Of a stretch of DNA of 50,161 bases, positions 1 through 8,919 are shown in pieces; the stretch's first letter is position 1; each line of letters begins with the position of its first letter. The position numbers and the translations under genes were made by a program. A model generated the notes under the pieces. That model saw only the letters and a list, made by a program, of their open reading frames with translations, had not been told where the DNA came from and did no database searches. The stretch is from NCBI RefSeq assembly GCF_000308555.1, contig NZ_BAFY01000220.1, positions 1 to 50,161 of the forward strand, given 5' to 3'. Source of the stretch: Nocardia cyriacigeorgica NBRC 100375 (GTDB taxonomy: Bacteria > Actinomycetota > Actinomycetes > Mycobacteriales > Mycobacteriaceae).

Positions 1-1914
1 CTCGTTCACCACCACGTCGCCGGCGTCGACCGCGGCGCGCAGCTCCATGCCGGTACCCACGACGGGGGCCTCGGAACGGATCAGCGGCACGGCCTGGCGC
101 TGCATGTTCGCACCCATGAGGGCACGGTTGGCGTCGTCGTGCTCGAGGAACGGAATCATGGCGGTCGCCACCGACACCATCTGGCGCGGCGAGACGTCCA
201 TGTAGGTGACCTCGGTCGGGGAGACGTACTCCATCTCCTCGTTGCCCTTGCGGGCGAGGACCCGGTCGTCGAGGAAGTTGCCGTCGGCGTCGATCGGCGA
301 GTTCGCCTGGGCGCGGACCTCGCGGTCCTCCTCGTCGGCGGTGAGGTACTTGACCTCGTCGGTGACCCGGCCGTCGACGACCTTGCGGTACGGCGTCTCG
401 ATGAAACCGAACGGGTTGACCCGCGCGTACACCGACAGCGAACCGATCAGGCCGATGTTCGGGCCTTCCGGGGTCTCGATCGGGCACATCCGGCCGTAGT
501 GCGAGGGGTGCACGTCACGGACTTCCAGGCCGGCCCGCTCACGGGACAGACCACCGGGGCCGAGCGCGTTCAGGCGGCGCTTGTGGGTCAGACCCGACAG
601 CGGGTTGTTCTGGTCCATGAACTGCGACAGCTGGGAGGTTCCGAAGAACTCCTTGATCGCGGCGACGACCGGGCGGATGTTGATCAGGGTCTGCGGCGTG
701 ATGGCCTCGACGTCCTGGGTGGTCATCCGCTCGCGGACCACGCGCTCCATCCGGGACAGGCCGACCCGGATCTGGTTCTGGATCAGCTCACCGACGGTGC
801 GGATGCGGCGGTTGCCGAAGTGGTCGATGTCGTCGACCTCGACCGGGACCTCGGCGCCGCCGGGGGCGGTCATCGCGCGGTCGCCGGCGTGCAGGCGCAC
901 CAGGTACTCGATGATGTTGACGATGTCTTCCTTCGTCAGCACCGAGCTGGTGACCGGCTCGCCCAGGTGGACGCCCAGCTTCTTGTTGATCTTGTAGCGA
1001 CCCACGCGCGCCAGGTCGTAGCGCTTCTCCTTGAAGAACAGGTTCTCCAGCAGGGTCTGCGCGGACTCCTTGGTCGGCGGCTCGCCCGGACGCAGCTTGC
1101 GGTAGATGTCCAGCAGCGCCTCGTCCTGACCGGCGGTGTTGTCCTTCTCGAGGGTGGACATCATGATCTCGGAGAAGCCGAAGCGCTCGACGATCTCCTC
1201 GGTGGTCAGACCCAGCGCCTTGAGCAGCACGGTGACCGGCTGACGACGCTTGCGGTCGATACGGACACCGACGGTGTCGCGCTTGTCGACGTCGAACTCC
1301 AGCCACGCGCCACGGCTCGGGATGACCCGCACGCTGTGCAGATCCTTCTCGGTGCTCTTGTCGACGGTGTGGTCGAAGTAGACACCGGGCGAGCGCACCA
1401 GCTGCGAGACGACGACGCGCTCGGTGCCGTTGATGATGAAGGTGCCCTTGTCGGTCATCATCGGGAAATCACCCATGAAGACCGTCTGGCTCTTGATCTC
1501 ACCGGTGTTGTTGTTGATGAACTCCGCGGTGACGAACAGCGGAGCCGCGTAGGTCATGTCCTTGTCTTTGCACTCGTCGATGGAGGCCTTGACCTCTTCG
1601 AAGCGCGGATCGGAGAAGGACAGAGACATCGACCCGGAGAAATCCTCGATGGGCGAGAGCTCCTCGAGCACCTCCTCGAGCCCACCGACCAGGCCGACGT
1701 CGCCGCGGGCGGCTGCCCGCTCACGCCATTCGGGCGACCCGATCAGCCAGGCGAAAGATTCCGTTTGTAGATCGAGAAGCCCGGGCACCGCAAGCGGCTC
1801 CCTGAGCTTCGCGAAAGACACCCGCAACGGGGCCCCGGGGATGGACCCCGTAACTCCCAGCTTCGAATTGGCGCTTGTCTGGGTGGAGACTGCCAAGATG
1901 CGTCCTTCCAGCAC
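1..1914 (-). CDS. rpoB: RNA polymerase beta subunit RpoB, N-terminal 638 residues (cut by window start)
   Basis: Catalytic beta subunit of RNA polymerase; the 3' half and presumably rpoC lie outside the window. The start is GTG at 1914, giving MLEGRILAVSTQ, which resembles the mycobacterial N-terminus, followed by VSFAKLREPL and LIGSPEWRE. The rifampicin-binding cluster is present around residues 424-455: FGTSQLSQFMDQNNP, then LTHKRRLNALGPGG. The Asp516 and His526 equivalents (D434, H444) are conserved, but the Ser531 equivalent is Asn449 (codon AAC at 570-568). Position downstream of rplJ/rplL and the MceG-type ATPase matches the housekeeping rpoB location rather than a dispersed paralogue. 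A candidate promoter lies about 160 bp upstream of the start. Identity is very sure; any resistance phenotype is inference. Confidence 0.97.
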   Translation of the reverse strand, partial: MLEGRILAVSTQTSANSKLGVTGSIPGAPLRVSFAKLREPLAVPGLLDLQTESFAWLIGSPEWRERAAARGDVGLVGGLEEVLEELSPIEDFSGSMSLSFSDPRFEEVKASIDECKDKDMTYAAPLFVTAEFINNNTGEIKSQTVFMGDFPMMTDKGTFIINGTERVVVSQLVRSPGVYFDHTVDKSTEKDLHSVRVIPSRGAWLEFDVDKRDTVGVRIDRKRRQPVTVLLKALGLTTEEIVERFGFSEIMMSTLEKDNTAGQDEALLDIYRKLRPGEPPTKESAQTLLENLFFKEKRYDLARVGRYKINKKLGVHLGEPVTSSVLTKEDIVNIIEYLVRLHAGDRAMTAPGGAEVPVEVDDIDHFGNRRIRTVGELIQNQIRVGLSRMERVVRERMTTQDVEAITPQTLINIRPVVAAIKEFFGTSQLSQFMDQNNPLSGLTHKRRLNALGPGGLSRERAGLEVRDVHPSHYGRMCPIETPEGPNIGLIGSLSVYARVNPFGFIETPYRKVVDGRVTDEVKYLTADEEDREVRAQANSPIDADGNFLDDRVLARKGNEEMEYVSPTEVTYMDVSPRQMVSVATAMIPFLEHDDANRALMGANMQRQAVPLIRSEAPVVGTGMELRAAVDAGDVVVNE

Positions 1915-2383
1915 CTCACGCGCGTCGCGTGGTGGTCCGCGACCGTCGCTTGTCTGCTACGAATTCCGCTGGTTACAACCCGAACGAAACTCGAACAGGC
2001 ACCAACGGAAGTAACACCGGAAGGTGGAACTTACGTGTGCAAATCGAGGTATGGACAGGAGGCAGCCAGCGCAACGTCCAAACTTACACCTACTGACACG
2101 GAGGTGTCAAAGTACCAGCCGTGCGAATTTTCGCGAGGCTGACGCGCCGTGTCCGGCCCACCCTGCTCAGGCCCGGGTCCGATTCCGCTGGCTGCGTCGA
2201 GAACCACGGTGAGCCGAGTGTCGACTGTGACGGATTACCGCCACGGTGACAGCTGCCGCTGCTGTGAATAGCGTGACGGGTCCGGCGGGACTCGTCAAGT
2301 GGCAGCACCGGGCGGACAGTCGGCGAGATCGACTGCCGCGCTGCGCTTATCCCGGCTGTCCGGCGGCCCTGATCAGGTGCTCG
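1915..2383. other. Non-coding region upstream of rpoB
   Basis: A 469-bp gap between rpoB and the last Mce-associated gene. Short open frames exist on both strands, but none has a convincing ribosome binding site or protein-like composition. The stretch around 1960-2110 is less GC-rich than its surroundings, as expected for promoter DNA, and contains the candidate rpoB promoter. I see nothing else definable. Confidence 0.6.
2083..2110 (-). promoter_or_regulatory. Candidate rpoB promoter
   Basis: On the minus strand TTGACA (2110-2105) is followed by a 16-bp spacer and TGTAAG (2088-2083), a good match to a vegetative sigma-A type promoter. It would place the transcript start near 2076 and leave a leader of about 160 nt before the rpoB GTG. 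The -35 region overlaps an inverted repeat TGACAC-ggag-GTGTCA (2094-2109). Read from sequence only; no mapped start site is known to me. Confidence 0.45.
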
Positions 2384-3166
2384 TCAGCGGTCGACGATGT
2401 CCTCGGCCAGCCATCGGCCGTCCACCTTGCGCATCTGCAGCACCACCGGCCCGGCCACGCTCTGCTGGGCGATGCCGTCCTTCTCGGCGCTCACCACGAG
2501 GTTGACCAGAACCTCGGCGCGGTCGCCCGTCAGCTTGGTCACACCGACCGGCTCGACATGCGCTTCGGTGCTGGTCCCGGCTTGTTTGATGGCCGAGATG
2601 GTGGTGGCGGCGTAGCTGTCGAGCTCCGCGCGCATCTTGCCGGTGAGCACCTGGGACACCGCCGCCTGATAGCCGTCGATGTCCTTCAGCTGATAGCCGT
2701 AGACGGTGCGCAGCGCGTGCTCGGCGGCGGCGCGCACCTCCTCGGTCGCGGCGTTGTCGACGAAGGCGGCGTTGTCGTCCGGGACGCCGGGCCGCAGCGC
2801 GGCGATGACAGCGAACGCGGCCAGCGCGAGCGCGGCGACACCGCAGGCCAGCGGGAGGGTCCACGACCGGGCGCGCTCGGCCTTCGGTCGACGGCGCGGC
2901 AGGAATCGGCGCCGGTCCCGTCCGCTGGACACCGGGCGCGACATCCGGGCGGCGCGGGTGACCTTGGCGCGGGGCGCGCGGGTGGCATTCGCGCCGGTCA
3001 TCGCGGCGGGCCCACGATTGTCCGTACGGCGGGCACCGGCGCGGGCGCCGGCGGCGACGATCCCGCGGGTTCCGGTCGACGGCGTGCCGGTGCGGCGGAC
3101 CGAGCGCGAAGTACGTTCGACCGGGCGGCGCGAGGAGATCTTGTTGACGGGTCGGCGTTCAGCCAT
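2384..3166 (-). CDS. Mce-associated membrane protein, second of two (260 aa)
   Basis: Mce-associated (Mas) proteins are small single-pass membrane proteins encoded after mceF and thought to stabilise the Mce lipid-import complex. This one has an Arg-rich, presumably cytoplasmic N-terminus of about 100 residues, one membrane segment (TLPLACGVAALALAAFAVIAAL) and an extracytoplasmic domain with the typical ending DGRWLAEDIVDR. The start at ATG 3166 is chosen because AGGAGG lies 8 nt upstream; the open frame continues further upstream, but there it is an Arg/Pro-rich shadow. The ATG overlaps the TGA of an in-frame extension of the preceding gene (3159-3161). Last gene of the Mce operon. Family assignment is fairly sure; the function is known only in general terms. 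Confidence 0.8.
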   Translation of the reverse strand: MAERRPVNKISSRRPVERTSRSVRRTGTPSTGTRGIVAAGARAGARRTDNRGPAAMTGANATRAPRAKVTRAARMSRPVSSGRDRRRFLPRRRPKAERARSWTLPLACGVAALALAAFAVIAALRPGVPDDNAAFVDNAATEEVRAAAEHALRTVYGYQLKDIDGYQAAVSQVLTGKMRAELDSYAATTISAIKQAGTSTEAHVEPVGVTKLTGDRAEVLVNLVVSAEKDGIAQQSVAGPVVLQMRKVDGRWLAEDIVDR

Positions 3167-3371
3167 CGCTGTTCCTCCTGGCACCGGTCGGCGGCTGGGG
3201 TCGTGGAGCGGACGGTAGCGAGCCGGGCCTGGACGCGACGGCCACGCCGGCCGAGGGCGTCGAGGTGCGGACCGGGTCGATGGCCGCGCCTGGGGGCGGG
3301 ACCATCGTGGGGCCGCCGGGGCGCGGGCGCGATCCCCGTGCCGTGGCCGCCGAGACATCCAGGGCGGGGCG

Positions 3372-4193
3372 TCACGGGTGCTCACCTGCCGGGGGCACGT
3401 TGCCCGGCGCATCCTGGGCAGGGGCACCGCGGGGGTCGTTCGGCGCGGGTGTGCCGCCGGGCTCACCGGAGGCGGGGCCGGGAGCGGGCGCCGGGTTGTC
3501 GGGCGAGGTGCCCTGCCCCGGCGCCGCCGGATCGGCGGGGTTGGTCCCGGCGTCGTCCAGCGGCACCGGCTGCCCTAGCGACGACACCTGTTCGGCCTTC
3601 CAGATGTCGCCGTCCTTGGCCATATCGAGACTCCAGGTATATCGATATCCGGCCGGCTGCTCCCCCGGCTTCGCCTCGGTGACCCGAAGCACCACCAGGG
3701 CAGAAGCGCGATCCAGCTCCGAGTTCAACGAGGTCAGCGCGGCGCCGAGCACACTCGACGCCATCCGCACGCCCGCCTGCTTCGCCATTGCCTCGGCCTG
3801 CTGCTGATGTTCGGTGGCCGAGGCCAGGATCGGCCCCGTCATCGACGAGCGCGCGATCGCCAGCGATCCGGACACGTCATCGATGTTCATCGAGGTCATA
3901 TTGATCGCCGCTTGCTGAGCAGCGTCCAGCGCCGCATCCCGCGCCGCCGCGCGCGGCCCATCGGTGAAGAAGCCCGCCCGCACCCACCCCGCCCCGAACC
4001 AGGCTGCCGCGGCCAACGCGACGACCAGCGCCGCCACCGCTGCCACGGTCACCAATCGAAGCGGACCGGACGGCTCGGCGCGGAAGTCCGGCGATGCGCG
4101 GTCGGCGGGTTCGGCCGATGTGTTGCCTGCGGTCTCCGCATCGTCGCGGGACGGCTCCCGGGTGTCCTCGGGGTCGGGCGGGTCGAGATTCAA
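3372..4193 (-). CDS. Mce-associated membrane protein, first of two (273 aa)
   Basis: The acidic N-terminus (MNLDPPDPEDTREPSRDD) is followed by one membrane helix (residues about 48-70, LVTVAAVAALVVALAAAAWF) and a Mas-type extracytoplasmic domain in which Ala-rich helices precede a strand-rich part (YRYTWSLDMAKDGDIWKAEQV). The last 50 residues are Pro/Gly/Ala-rich and low complexity. The start is TTG 4193, 22 nt after mceF, with an ACGAGG-like binding site. The frame stays coding-like for 70 more codons beyond the TGA at 3372-3374, until a second TGA that overlaps the next gene's ATG, so the tail may have been shortened by a nonsense change. Probably a Mce complex accessory protein. Confidence 0.78.
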   Translation of the reverse strand: MNLDPPDPEDTREPSRDDAETAGNTSAEPADRASPDFRAEPSGPLRLVTVAAVAALVVALAAAAWFGAGWVRAGFFTDGPRAAARDAALDAAQQAAINMTSMNIDDVSGSLAIARSSMTGPILASATEHQQQAEAMAKQAGVRMASSVLGAALTSLNSELDRASALVVLRVTEAKPGEQPAGYRYTWSLDMAKDGDIWKAEQVSSLGQPVPLDDAGTNPADPAAPGQGTSPDNPAPAPGPASGEPGGTPAPNDPRGAPAQDAPGNVPPAGEHP

Positions 4194-4215
4194 GGGGCAC
4201 CTCGTGTCGTTCGGA

Positions 4216-5457
4216 TCAGCGTTTCGGGGTCACTCCCAGCAGCGTGGAGATCTGGACGGCGATGGGGGTGAGGTTGAGCTTGTCGGGGTCGACCTTGGGG
4301 TTGTCGTCCCAGGGCTGGGTGATGAGCGGGTCGGCGAGCTCGGCGCGGGCGCCGCCGCGGACGGCGGTCGGGTTGCCGAAGGGCACCGCGCAGTGGGCCT
4401 CGGTATTGAAGGGGAACTCGTCGCGGGTGTCGTCGAAGTCCGGGTTCTGTGCCTTCATCTGGTCGAGGATGGCCTTGGTGCCCTCGTAGCCGACGGTGCA
4501 GGCGGGCGGGTTGTTGGTCTCGAGGACGAGGCCGAAATGGCTGGTGCCGTCGCCGGGCGCGGTGGCCGAGGCGCCGATGGACAGTTGCGGCAGCATTTGC
4601 AGCAGCGGTTTGAGGGCATAGAACTTCGGGGAGATGGCCAGCAGCAGCACCCGCAGATTCGCCAGGTCGGTGGTGAGCGCGGCGCCGCTCTCCGCCAGCA
4701 GCGCGCCGATCTGCTGTCCGGCGTCGGTGCCGGTGCCGATCAGCCTGCGCACCGCCGGATCGCTGGTTCGCAACTGGGCGGCGAGCTGGTCGAGGCCCGC
4801 GCTGAATTCGCGGATCGACTCCGATTGCGCGGCCTGAGTGCCGAGCGCGACGCGGCCGTCGCGGATGAGTTGCACCGTCTGCGGCAGCGCCGCGCGGAAG
4901 CTCTCGGTGAAGGTGTTCAGGGATTCGAGCAGCCCGCGCAGATCACCGCCCTTGCCGTCGAGTGCGCGGCCGAGTTCGGTGACGGTGATACTCAGCGCGT
5001 TCAGGTCGACGGTGCTCGCGAGGGTGTCGACGCTGCCGATCAGCTCCTCCACCGGCACCGGTGTGGTCACCGAGTCGATGATCGATCCGTCCCGCAGATA
5101 CGGTTCGCCCACCGTGTCCGGTTGCAGATCCACATACTGCTCGCCGATCGCCGACCGGTTGGCCACCACCGCCCGCGCCGATGCCGGTATCTTCGGCGAG
5201 CTCGCATCGATCACCAGCTTGATCAGCACACCGTCGTCGGTGAGGTCGACGCCACCGACCCGGCCCACCGGGACCCCGCGATAGGTGACCTCGGCGCCGG
5301 TGTAGGCGCCGCCGGTGTGCTCGGTGCGCAGCAGCACCTCGTACTGGCCGAAGCCGAGCATGTGGTCGAGCCGGATATAGCGGGCGCCGACGTAGACCAC
5401 GCCGAGTACCGCGATGATCGCGAAGGCGACCAGCTGCCACCGAACCATGCGGGTCAT
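4216..5457 (-). CDS. mceF: MceF, Mce-family lipid transport protein
   Basis: Last of six MCE-domain proteins that form the periplasmic lipid-conducting part of an Mce ABC importer. An N-terminal membrane anchor (residues about 7-24) is followed by the MCE domain (residues about 35-115) with the motif TYRGVPVGRVGGVDLTDDG, then a long helical region and a C-terminal tail. The start is ATG 5457, overlapping the mceE stop as ATGA, so the genes are translationally coupled. 413 aa, normal for the family. A longer open frame extending upstream over mceE is a high-GC shadow and was not used. The transported substrate (sterol, fatty acid or mycolate-type lipid) cannot be told from sequence. Confidence 0.92.
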   Translation of the reverse strand: MTRMVRWQLVAFAIIAVLGVVYVGARYIRLDHMLGFGQYEVLLRTEHTGGAYTGAEVTYRGVPVGRVGGVDLTDDGVLIKLVIDASSPKIPASARAVVANRSAIGEQYVDLQPDTVGEPYLRDGSIIDSVTTPVPVEELIGSVDTLASTVDLNALSITVTELGRALDGKGGDLRGLLESLNTFTESFRAALPQTVQLIRDGRVALGTQAAQSESIREFSAGLDQLAAQLRTSDPAVRRLIGTGTDAGQQIGALLAESGAALTTDLANLRVLLLAISPKFYALKPLLQMLPQLSIGASATAPGDGTSHFGLVLETNNPPACTVGYEGTKAILDQMKAQNPDFDDTRDEFPFNTEAHCAVPFGNPTAVRGGARAELADPLITQPWDDNPKVDPDKLNLTPIAVQISTLLGVTPKR

Positions 5458-6683
5458 CGCGGTCCACCTCCGAACGGTTCCAGTAGCGGCCCGAGCTGCG
5501 GCGGCAACCCCGGCACGCCCGGCTGCCCCGGCACCGGGACGACGGCCATGGCCGGCGGCAGCGGGAACAACGACACCGTGGGCCAGCCGGGACGCGGCCC
5601 GTTGCCGCCGTAATACGGATTGGCCGGATCGACGTTGACCGGCGGCCCGACGGGCGGGATGTACACCGGGTCCGGTTTGCCGACGCCGAGGTTGCTCAAG
5701 GTGACGCCGATCTGCTGATCCACCGACAGCCAGGTGTTGACCTGTCCGCCGAAGGTGCCCTCGAGCGTCGAATCCGGGAACGGATAGGTCGGCACCAGCG
5801 GCAGCGCGGTCACCAGATCCGGTGCGGCGCGCCCGAGTTCTTGCAGCGCGGGCCGCAAGGCGCGCAGATCGCGGATGAGATCGTCTTTGGCCGTATCGAT
5901 GACGTCGAACCCGGCCCGCCCCACCCGGTCCAGCTGGGCCAGCAGCGCGATCAGCTGGGGCCGCTGTTGTTCCAGGATCCGAATGCCTTCGGGCAGTTCG
6001 TCGAGAATCCGGTCGAGTTGCCGGGTCTGCGCCGCGACCCGGTTGCTCAGCGTCTCCAGTCCGTCGAGTGCCCTGGTGATGTCGTCGACCTGATCCTCGA
6101 GCCCCCCGATCAGGGTGTTCGCCTGTTCCAGGACCGCCCGCACCCGGTCCTCGCGCCCGCCGAGCGCTTTGTTCAGCTCGCTGACGATCGGCTGCAATTG
6201 CGCCACCCCACCGCCGTTGAGCAGCAGTGACAGCGCGCCGAGTACCTGCTCCACCTCGGTGGCATGCCTGGTGTTGGTCAACGGGATCACCGCGCCGTCG
6301 GTGAGTCTCGGCCCCGAAGCATCGCCCTCGGGGGCGGACAGTTCGATGAACTTCTCCCCCAGCAGATTCGATTGCCGTACCTCGGCCAGCGCGTTCACCG
6401 GCAGGTCGACCGAGGAGTTCACCACCGCCGAGACATTCGCGGTCCAGCCGTCCTCGGCGAGGCTGATCTCCTCCACCCGCCCGACCGGCACGCCTTCGAC
6501 CTTCACCGCCGACTGCGGCACCAGATCGAGCACATCGTCGAAGCGGATATCGATGTGCATGGGGTCGGATCCGACGTCCGCGCCGCCGGGCAGCGGAATG
6601 CTGTAGATGCCGTCCGACGAGCACGAAGCCATCAGCAGCCCGGTCAGCACCGCGGCCGCCACGGTCGCCATCCGCCGCATCAT
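5454..6683 (-). CDS. mceE: MceE, Mce-family lipoprotein (LprK type)
   Basis: MCE-domain protein with a lipoprotein signal: a short basic N-terminus, a hydrophobic run, and the lipobox LMASC with the acylated Cys at residue 21. That is characteristic of the fifth gene of mce operons. The MCE domain contains VKVEGVPVGRVEEISL (about residues 58-73). Coiled-coil helices follow, then a Pro/Gly-rich C-terminus (GQPGVPGLPPQLGPL). The start ATG 6683 is inside the mceD stop (AAATGATG); a second ATG at 6680 is equally possible. 409 aa. The lipid anchor would hold the Mce hexamer at the outer leaflet of the plasma membrane. Confidence 0.93.
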   Translation of the reverse strand: MMRRMATVAAAVLTGLLMASCSSDGIYSIPLPGGADVGSDPMHIDIRFDDVLDLVPQSAVKVEGVPVGRVEEISLAEDGWTANVSAVVNSSVDLPVNALAEVRQSNLLGEKFIELSAPEGDASGPRLTDGAVIPLTNTRHATEVEQVLGALSLLLNGGGVAQLQPIVSELNKALGGREDRVRAVLEQANTLIGGLEDQVDDITRALDGLETLSNRVAAQTRQLDRILDELPEGIRILEQQRPQLIALLAQLDRVGRAGFDVIDTAKDDLIRDLRALRPALQELGRAAPDLVTALPLVPTYPFPDSTLEGTFGGQVNTWLSVDQQIGVTLSNLGVGKPDPVYIPPVGPPVNVDPANPYYGGNGPRPGWPTVSLFPLPPAMAVVPVPGQPGVPGLPPQLGPLLEPFGGGPR

Positions 6684-7909
6684 TTCGGGCCTCCCTGCGA
6701 GGGCGGCAACCGGTTCGACGGCGTGCCGGGCACGGTCCCGGGGACGGGGGCGCGCTGCTGGTTCTCGGCGCTGAGAATGCCGAACGGCAGGATCAGCGTC
6801 GGCGTCTGCACGGCGGCGGTGATCTGGTCGGTGATGTGCTTGCAGCGTTCGAGCAGCGGGCGCATCTGCTTGCCGAGCGCCTCGAACTTCGGGTCGCTGG
6901 GCATGAGCTTGCTCATATCGAGCATCCGGCACATCGCGCCGAAGGGGTCTTGCAGATCGGTGAAGTTGGCCCGCATATCCAGCGTGCCGGATTCACCGTT
7001 GTGGATATTGATGAGGTTGCTCAAGGCCACCGGCAACACCGGCAGGGCCTCGGCCAGTGCGTCGCGCCGGTCGGCGAGGGTCTGGGTGAGGGTGATGAGC
7101 GAATCGGCATTGCCCTGGATCAGTTGCCGGTTGGCGTCGATGAACCGGGCGACGTCACCGAGGGCGATGGAAAGCAATTCCAAGGCGTTGCCGAGGTTCT
7201 GCCGTTCACCGGCCAGGAACGACGACAGGTCGGCGAGCTGGACGTTGAATTGGCGTACCTGCTGGTCGTTGCGGGCCAGCATGGTGATGAACGCTTGCAG
7301 ATTCTTCACCGTGTCGAATATGTCGCCGCGCGAATCCGACAGCGTGCGCGCGGCCGCCGACAGTTCGGTGATGCCGTCGGCAATCGCGGCGCCGTTGCCC
7401 GCCAGGTTCTGCGCCGTCGTCTGGACCAGCTGGTTCAGTGCGCCGTCGGCATTGGCGCCGTCCGGGCCGAGCGCTTCGGACAGTTCGGTGATGCTGCGGT
7501 AGAGCCGATCGACCTCGACCGGGGTGGCCGTGCGCTCACGCGGAATCGTCGCGGTGCGGTCCATTGTCGGGCCACCGCGATAGACGGGCGTGAGCTGGAT
7601 GAAGCGATCCGAGACGATCGAGGGAGTGATCTGGGCGGCCCTGGCATCGGCGGGAATGTCGTAGGAACGGTCGACGCTCATCACGATCTTCACCTGATCG
7701 CCGAGCGGTTGCACCGAATCCACCGAGCCGACCGGCAGCCCGAGGATCCGCACATCCGAGCCCTCGTAGATGCCCACCGACCGATCGAAATAGGCGGTGA
7801 TCGTGGTGGTGTTGAGCCGGTCGAACACCCACCACAGCGCGCCGGCCAGCACCAGCGCGATGACCGCGACCAACGCGATCGCGATCTTGCCGCCACGCCG
7901 CAACGCCAT
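6680..7909 (-). CDS. mceD: MceD, Mce-family lipid transport protein
   Basis: 409 aa. An N-terminal helix (residues about 8-28, ALVAVIALVLAGALWWVF-like) is followed by the MCE domain with YEGSDVRILGLPVGSVDSV, helical repeats rich in leucine and glutamine (about 135-300), and a Pro-rich C-terminus. The start ATG 7909 overlaps the mceC stop (TGATG), consistent with coupled translation. Fourth MCE protein of the operon; in the family each of the six proteins contributes one subunit to a hetero-hexameric channel (established for mycobacterial Mce1, assumed here). Confidence 0.93.
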   Translation of the reverse strand: MALRRGGKIAIALVAVIALVLAGALWWVFDRLNTTTITAYFDRSVGIYEGSDVRILGLPVGSVDSVQPLGDQVKIVMSVDRSYDIPADARAAQITPSIVSDRFIQLTPVYRGGPTMDRTATIPRERTATPVEVDRLYRSITELSEALGPDGANADGALNQLVQTTAQNLAGNGAAIADGITELSAAARTLSDSRGDIFDTVKNLQAFITMLARNDQQVRQFNVQLADLSSFLAGERQNLGNALELLSIALGDVARFIDANRQLIQGNADSLITLTQTLADRRDALAEALPVLPVALSNLINIHNGESGTLDMRANFTDLQDPFGAMCRMLDMSKLMPSDPKFEALGKQMRPLLERCKHITDQITAAVQTPTLILPFGILSAENQQRAPVPGTVPGTPSNRLPPSQGGPK

Positions 7910-8919
7910 CAGTTGCCTCCCAGCGTGCGCACCGGCGGCCGGTAGCCGGGGATCTCCGGCAGGCCGGGCGGGGTGATGTTGACGATCACCGCGTCGAACC
8001 AGCGCCCGGTGCCGAGCACATTCGCATACAGCCCGTAGAACGGGGCCGCCAGCTCCAGGGTCTTGGTGATGTTGGCCTGATTGGCATTGAGCAGGTCGAT
8101 CGCGGCCTGCAGATTGGTCAGCGCGGGCCCGATCTGTTTCTCGTTGTCGGCCACCAGCGCACTCAGTTCGGTGGAGACGGTCTGCGCGCCTGCCAGCAAT
8201 TGCGAGATGGCCTGCTGACGGATATTCAGTTCGGCGAACAGTTGCCCGCCCGAGGTCAGCAGCCGCTCGAATTCGGCATTGCGGTCGGCCAGGACCTGGG
8301 TGGTCTTCTTGGTCGCGGCGAATAGCTTGCGGAGTTCGTCATCGCGTTTGGCGACTGTGTTCGACAGCCGCGTCACTCCGTCGATCGCGCTGCGGATATG
8401 CGGCGGCGTGGTGGCGAAGGCGTCGGAGAGCACGCGCATAGAGGTGGCCAGTTGGGTGGTGTCGATCTCGTCGAGGGTGCGGGCGGCGTCGCTGAAGGCG
8501 TCGATGACGTCGTACGGGGACACGGTGCGCGACAACGGAATCCGATCGCTGGGATCGGCGACCCGCGAGCCCTGCGGGTCCAGCGCCAGGTACTTCTGCC
8601 CGAGCAGGGTCTTGATCTGGATGGACGCCGTGGTCTCGTCGCCGATCCAGGTGTCCCTGGTGCGGAAATCCACCACCACCCGGTCGCCGTCGAGCCGCAC
8701 CCCGGACACCGACCCCACCTTCACCCCGGCCACGCGCACCTCGTCGCCGCGGTCGAGCCCGGCCGCCTCGGAGAATTCGGCCGAATAGGAGATGCCGGCC
8801 CCGATGATGGGCAATCGGTCGAGGAAGAACGCCGACATCGTCACCAGCAGCACCATCACCAGCCCGAGCACGCCGATGAAGGCGGGGCTGCGTTTGCCGA
8901 GCAGAACGCGGTCGTCCAT
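7909..8919 (-). CDS. mceC: MceC, Mce-family lipid transport protein
   Basis: 336 aa, the shortest MCE protein of the set. A membrane anchor (residues about 13-33, AFIGVLGLVMVLLVTMSAFF) precedes the MCE domain with LDRGDEVRVAGVKVGSVSGV and then a helical region. Unlike its neighbours it has almost no Pro-rich tail, ending PGYRPPVRTLGGN. The start ATG 8919 shares one base with the mceB stop (TGATG). A longer frame upstream into mceB is a shadow. Confidence 0.93.
   Translation of the reverse strand: MDDRVLLGKRSPAFIGVLGLVMVLLVTMSAFFLDRLPIIGAGISYSAEFSEAAGLDRGDEVRVAGVKVGSVSGVRLDGDRVVVDFRTRDTWIGDETTASIQIKTLLGQKYLALDPQGSRVADPSDRIPLSRTVSPYDVIDAFSDAARTLDEIDTTQLATSMRVLSDAFATTPPHIRSAIDGVTRLSNTVAKRDDELRKLFAATKKTTQVLADRNAEFERLLTSGGQLFAELNIRQQAISQLLAGAQTVSTELSALVADNEKQIGPALTNLQAAIDLLNANQANITKTLELAAPFYGLYANVLGTGRWFDAVIVNITPPGLPEIPGYRPPVRTLGGN

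Noticed and set aside
139..1770. Plus-strand 543-codon open frame antisense to rpoB
   Set aside because: A high-GC shadow of rpoB in the opposite frame; no ribosome binding site, His/Asp/Arg-rich low-information composition.
3167..3466. Upstream extension of the second Mce-associated gene
   Set aside because: Arg/Pro-rich and not protein-like; a perfect AGGAGG precedes ATG 3166.
5458..6624. N-terminal extension of mceF across mceE (802-codon open frame)
   Set aside because: It overlaps the real mceE in another frame; the mceF start at 5457 with ATGA coupling and a membrane anchor is far better.
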